Source: Circinella umbellata (lineage: Eukaryota; Mucoromycota; Mucoromycetes; Mucorales; Lichtheimiaceae). From it: 18,956 bases of DNA. Both the position numbers and the translations under genes were made by a program. Under the pieces are notes generated by a model that was not told where the DNA came from, made no database searches, and saw nothing but the letters and a program-made list of their open reading frames with translations. The stretch covers positions 1 to 18,956 of the forward strand of contig JAIWNF010000167.1 of NCBI GenBank assembly GCA_025093555.1, given 5' to 3'. Shown here piece by piece: positions 17,096 to 18,956 of this stretch. Position 1 is the stretch's first letter. Every line of letters starts with the position of its first letter.

Positions 17096-18956
17096 TTATT
17101 TATTTGTGCGTCTGTTGGATTTACGGAGTGGTTCCGTCGTTTGTGATTCTAGTGTCTTACGTTTCTTAGAATGTTGTTTATTATTTATTTTTTGATGAGG
17201 TTGTTCTCCAAGTCGTTTCCAATAATCATGGATTGGCTTGGGTTGAGTAAAAGTGTCAGCTTTTTGCCAAGTATCATCTTTTTCTTCATAACCTACCCAT
17301 CGTACTTTATATTCATATACACCAGTTTCTATTTCTTGGTGTGCTACTATTGCTTTTACTTCATATAATTCATCACAGGGAATTACTTCATCTTGTGAGA
17401 TAAGTTTCAATCGGTTAGGTGGATAATTTGATGCTTGCAAATTTCCAAGTTCATCTTTAAGTACATATGAACCGCCACAAGTTTTTCGTACTACTTGATA
17501 AGGACCGTCATACTCATTTTCAAGTTTACTTCCTTTATCTGTTACTCTAACGATGACATGGCTGTTTGGTGGGAAATCAACAATCATATGTTTTTTATTA
17601 AATTTTTGTGCTTGTACATCAAGTATGGCTTGTACTCGTTCGTTAATGGCGGGAAATACAACTGTTTCCATTTTATGAATTCTTTTTTTAAGTTCTTCAT
17701 ATGATAATGGTTCTAATCCTACTTTGTTTCTGAAGTCTTGGAATTGATTCATTTTACGAGCAAACATTAACGTGTATGGCGCAGTGTCCGTACGTTTTGA
17801 TATTTTTGCATTAATGGCCAGTTGAACACCAGGAACAAATACATCCCATGACTTAATTGCACCTCTTATACTTTTTCTTATAGCACGTACAGATGTTTGA
17901 ACATATCTTTCAGCTAGGTTAGAACGGGCATGATAAGGAGTACTTTTACGATGATAAATACCAGCCGCTTCTGTTAGCTTAGACATAATTGAATTGACAA
18001 ATTCAGAACCCCAATCTGTATTTATGTAGCGTGGAAAAGAAAAATCTTGAAAGATTTGTATTAATATCTTTGCTACTGTATCCGATTGTTTATTTGGAAT
18101 TGCACGAAGTATAGTAAATTTTGTACATAAATCTACAGCAACTAGAAGATAATTATTTCCAGAGAGTGTAGTTTTGAATGGTCCAGCTAAATCTATTGCC
18201 CAATGATCTGCAGGTAAATAAGATTGTAAAGGTCTTAATAGATGATAACCATGTTTTATTATATTATTTTTTGCACATATATCACAAGCACGTACGATAC
18301 TTAATGCTTGGTGAAAAATACCGTTCCAATTTAATCCTTGACTTCGTAAGCCTTTTGTCATAGCTTCAGCGCCAAAGTGACCGAAGTTGTGCTGATCTAA
18401 TAATAATTTGGGGCGATCTTCCACTGGGGGTGTGATCATATCAACAAATGAATTATCAGCATGTAAGGATCGTAAATGTAGAGCATTGTTTAAATCAAGT
18501 TTCGTATTACTAAAACTGTTTGATTGCGGAAGTGTATGTCTCGGTTGTGTAGAAACTGGAGCATTACCCCCTCTCAAAGAGTCAATATCATCTATGTCTT
18601 CGTATAAACGGCTTAGTAGGTCTGGAAGTGTATTTTGTAAACCAGGAATATGAGCAATTTTCATACCAGGATAAGATAAAATAGTTTCAAACCAGGTAAT
18701 CATCATACGATTAGCAATTGGCTGTGTTTATAACCAACATAAAGAGCGATGATCAGTATGAAGTTCAAATTCTCGACCATATACATATTGGTGAAATTTG
18801 TGAAGAGCGAAAATGATAGCAAGAAGTTCTTTCTTGGTTGTGGAATAATTTCTTTCTGACTTTGATAATGTACGGGACATGAAAGCAATATGTCTTGTTT
18901 CATTGTTAATTATTTGATAAAGAACACAAGCTATACCAGAATTACTAGCGTCAGTG
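17096..18956 (-). pseudogene. pol: Ty3/gypsy pol: RNase H (partial), integrase, chromodomain; one in-frame stop
   Basis: The frame is open from the window edge to 17096 except for TAA at 18730-18728. Upstream of that stop is RNase H: TDASNSGIACVLYQ, KKELLAIIFALHKFHQY and HTDHRSLCWL. After it, numbering from the ATG at 18706, residues 1-33 finish RNase H (HIPGLQNTLPDLLSR). The integrase zinc finger has H106, H110, C141, C144. The catalytic triad is D172 (AIDLAGPF), D231 (INTDWGSEF) and E266 (RSNLAERYVQT), with the 34-residue D-E spacing expected. A GPY-like segment (EYDGPYQVVRK) lies near 398-408. A chromodomain lies at about 447-500 (YEYKVRWVGYEEKDDTW). Chromodomains are known to target such integrases to chromatin. 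The stop replaces what the context suggests was a polar residue. The gene is cut at the right by the window edge. Confidence 0.9.

Larger units (their letters stand above)
16638..18956 (-). mobile_element. Ty3/gypsy chromodomain LTR retrotransposon, 3' part
   Basis: Reading the minus strand from the right window edge, the order is RNase H, integrase, chromodomain, stop, a spacer of about 80 bases, polypurine tract, LTR. This is the 3' half of a chromovirus-type Ty3/gypsy element. The gag, protease, reverse transcriptase and 5' LTR should lie beyond position 18956. Coding similarity is long and uninterrupted except for one stop, so the insertion is much younger than the DIRS or MULE remnants. 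Confidence 0.9.

Noticed and set aside
17171..18653. Several plus-strand frames opposite the gypsy pol gene
   Set aside because: They are shadows of a well-matched integrase frame on the other strand.

Overview
The window looks like a transposon-dominated, very AT-rich stretch of a fungal nuclear genome. Short GT-AG introns, AATAAA signals, a Ty3/gypsy chromovirus-type element, a DIRS-type tyrosine-recombinase retroelement, a MULE-like transposase and a Merlin-type (ISXO2/IS1595-like) DDE element occur together, which suits an early-diverging fungus (Mucoromycota grade). The taxonomic call is inference. No rRNA, tRNA, CRISPR array or recognisable housekeeping gene was seen.

Layout, left to right. 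1-2640 is a decayed DIRS-like element (reverse transcriptase, RNase H, tyrosine recombinase); its left end lies outside the window. 2640-2790 is a GGATT/AATCC-rich repeat related to 7371-7500. 3055-6476 is a large fold-back element: two arms of about 1.1-1.2 kb in inverted orientation enclose a core of about 1.1 kb. On the minus strand the core carries what appears to be an intact three-exon gene (221 aa) with a Cys/His-rich N-terminus, an Asn-rich middle and a C-terminal coiled coil. 6477-7900 holds a degenerate CTATAACTTTTTT minisatellite, one copy of a dispersed 197-bp repeat (R1), and a pair of inverted 21-mers. 7900-11300 is an extremely AT-rich island. It has a cluster of perfect hairpins and two convergent broken genes with Asn/Lys/Ile-rich products, one containing a Cys-rich, zinc-finger-like module; their origin is unknown.

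11560-12663 is a broken MULE-like transposase with a WRKY/GCM-like zinc finger. It is cut off by a Merlin-type element (12664-14976) that has 177-bp terminal inverted repeats and a six-exon transposase gene retaining D, D and E motifs but carrying frameshifts. To its right is the second R1 copy (14987-15182), so the two flanks of the Merlin element do not match each other. 15183-16637 is AT-rich with no gene. 16638-18956 is the 3' part of a Ty3/gypsy element on the minus strand: RNase H, integrase with chromodomain, polypurine tract and a probable 3' LTR, broken by only one in-frame stop.

The genes do not form a pathway. The window is a nest of mobile elements of different ages. The two parts I cannot assign to a known family are the fold-back element with its internal gene and the AT-rich island.
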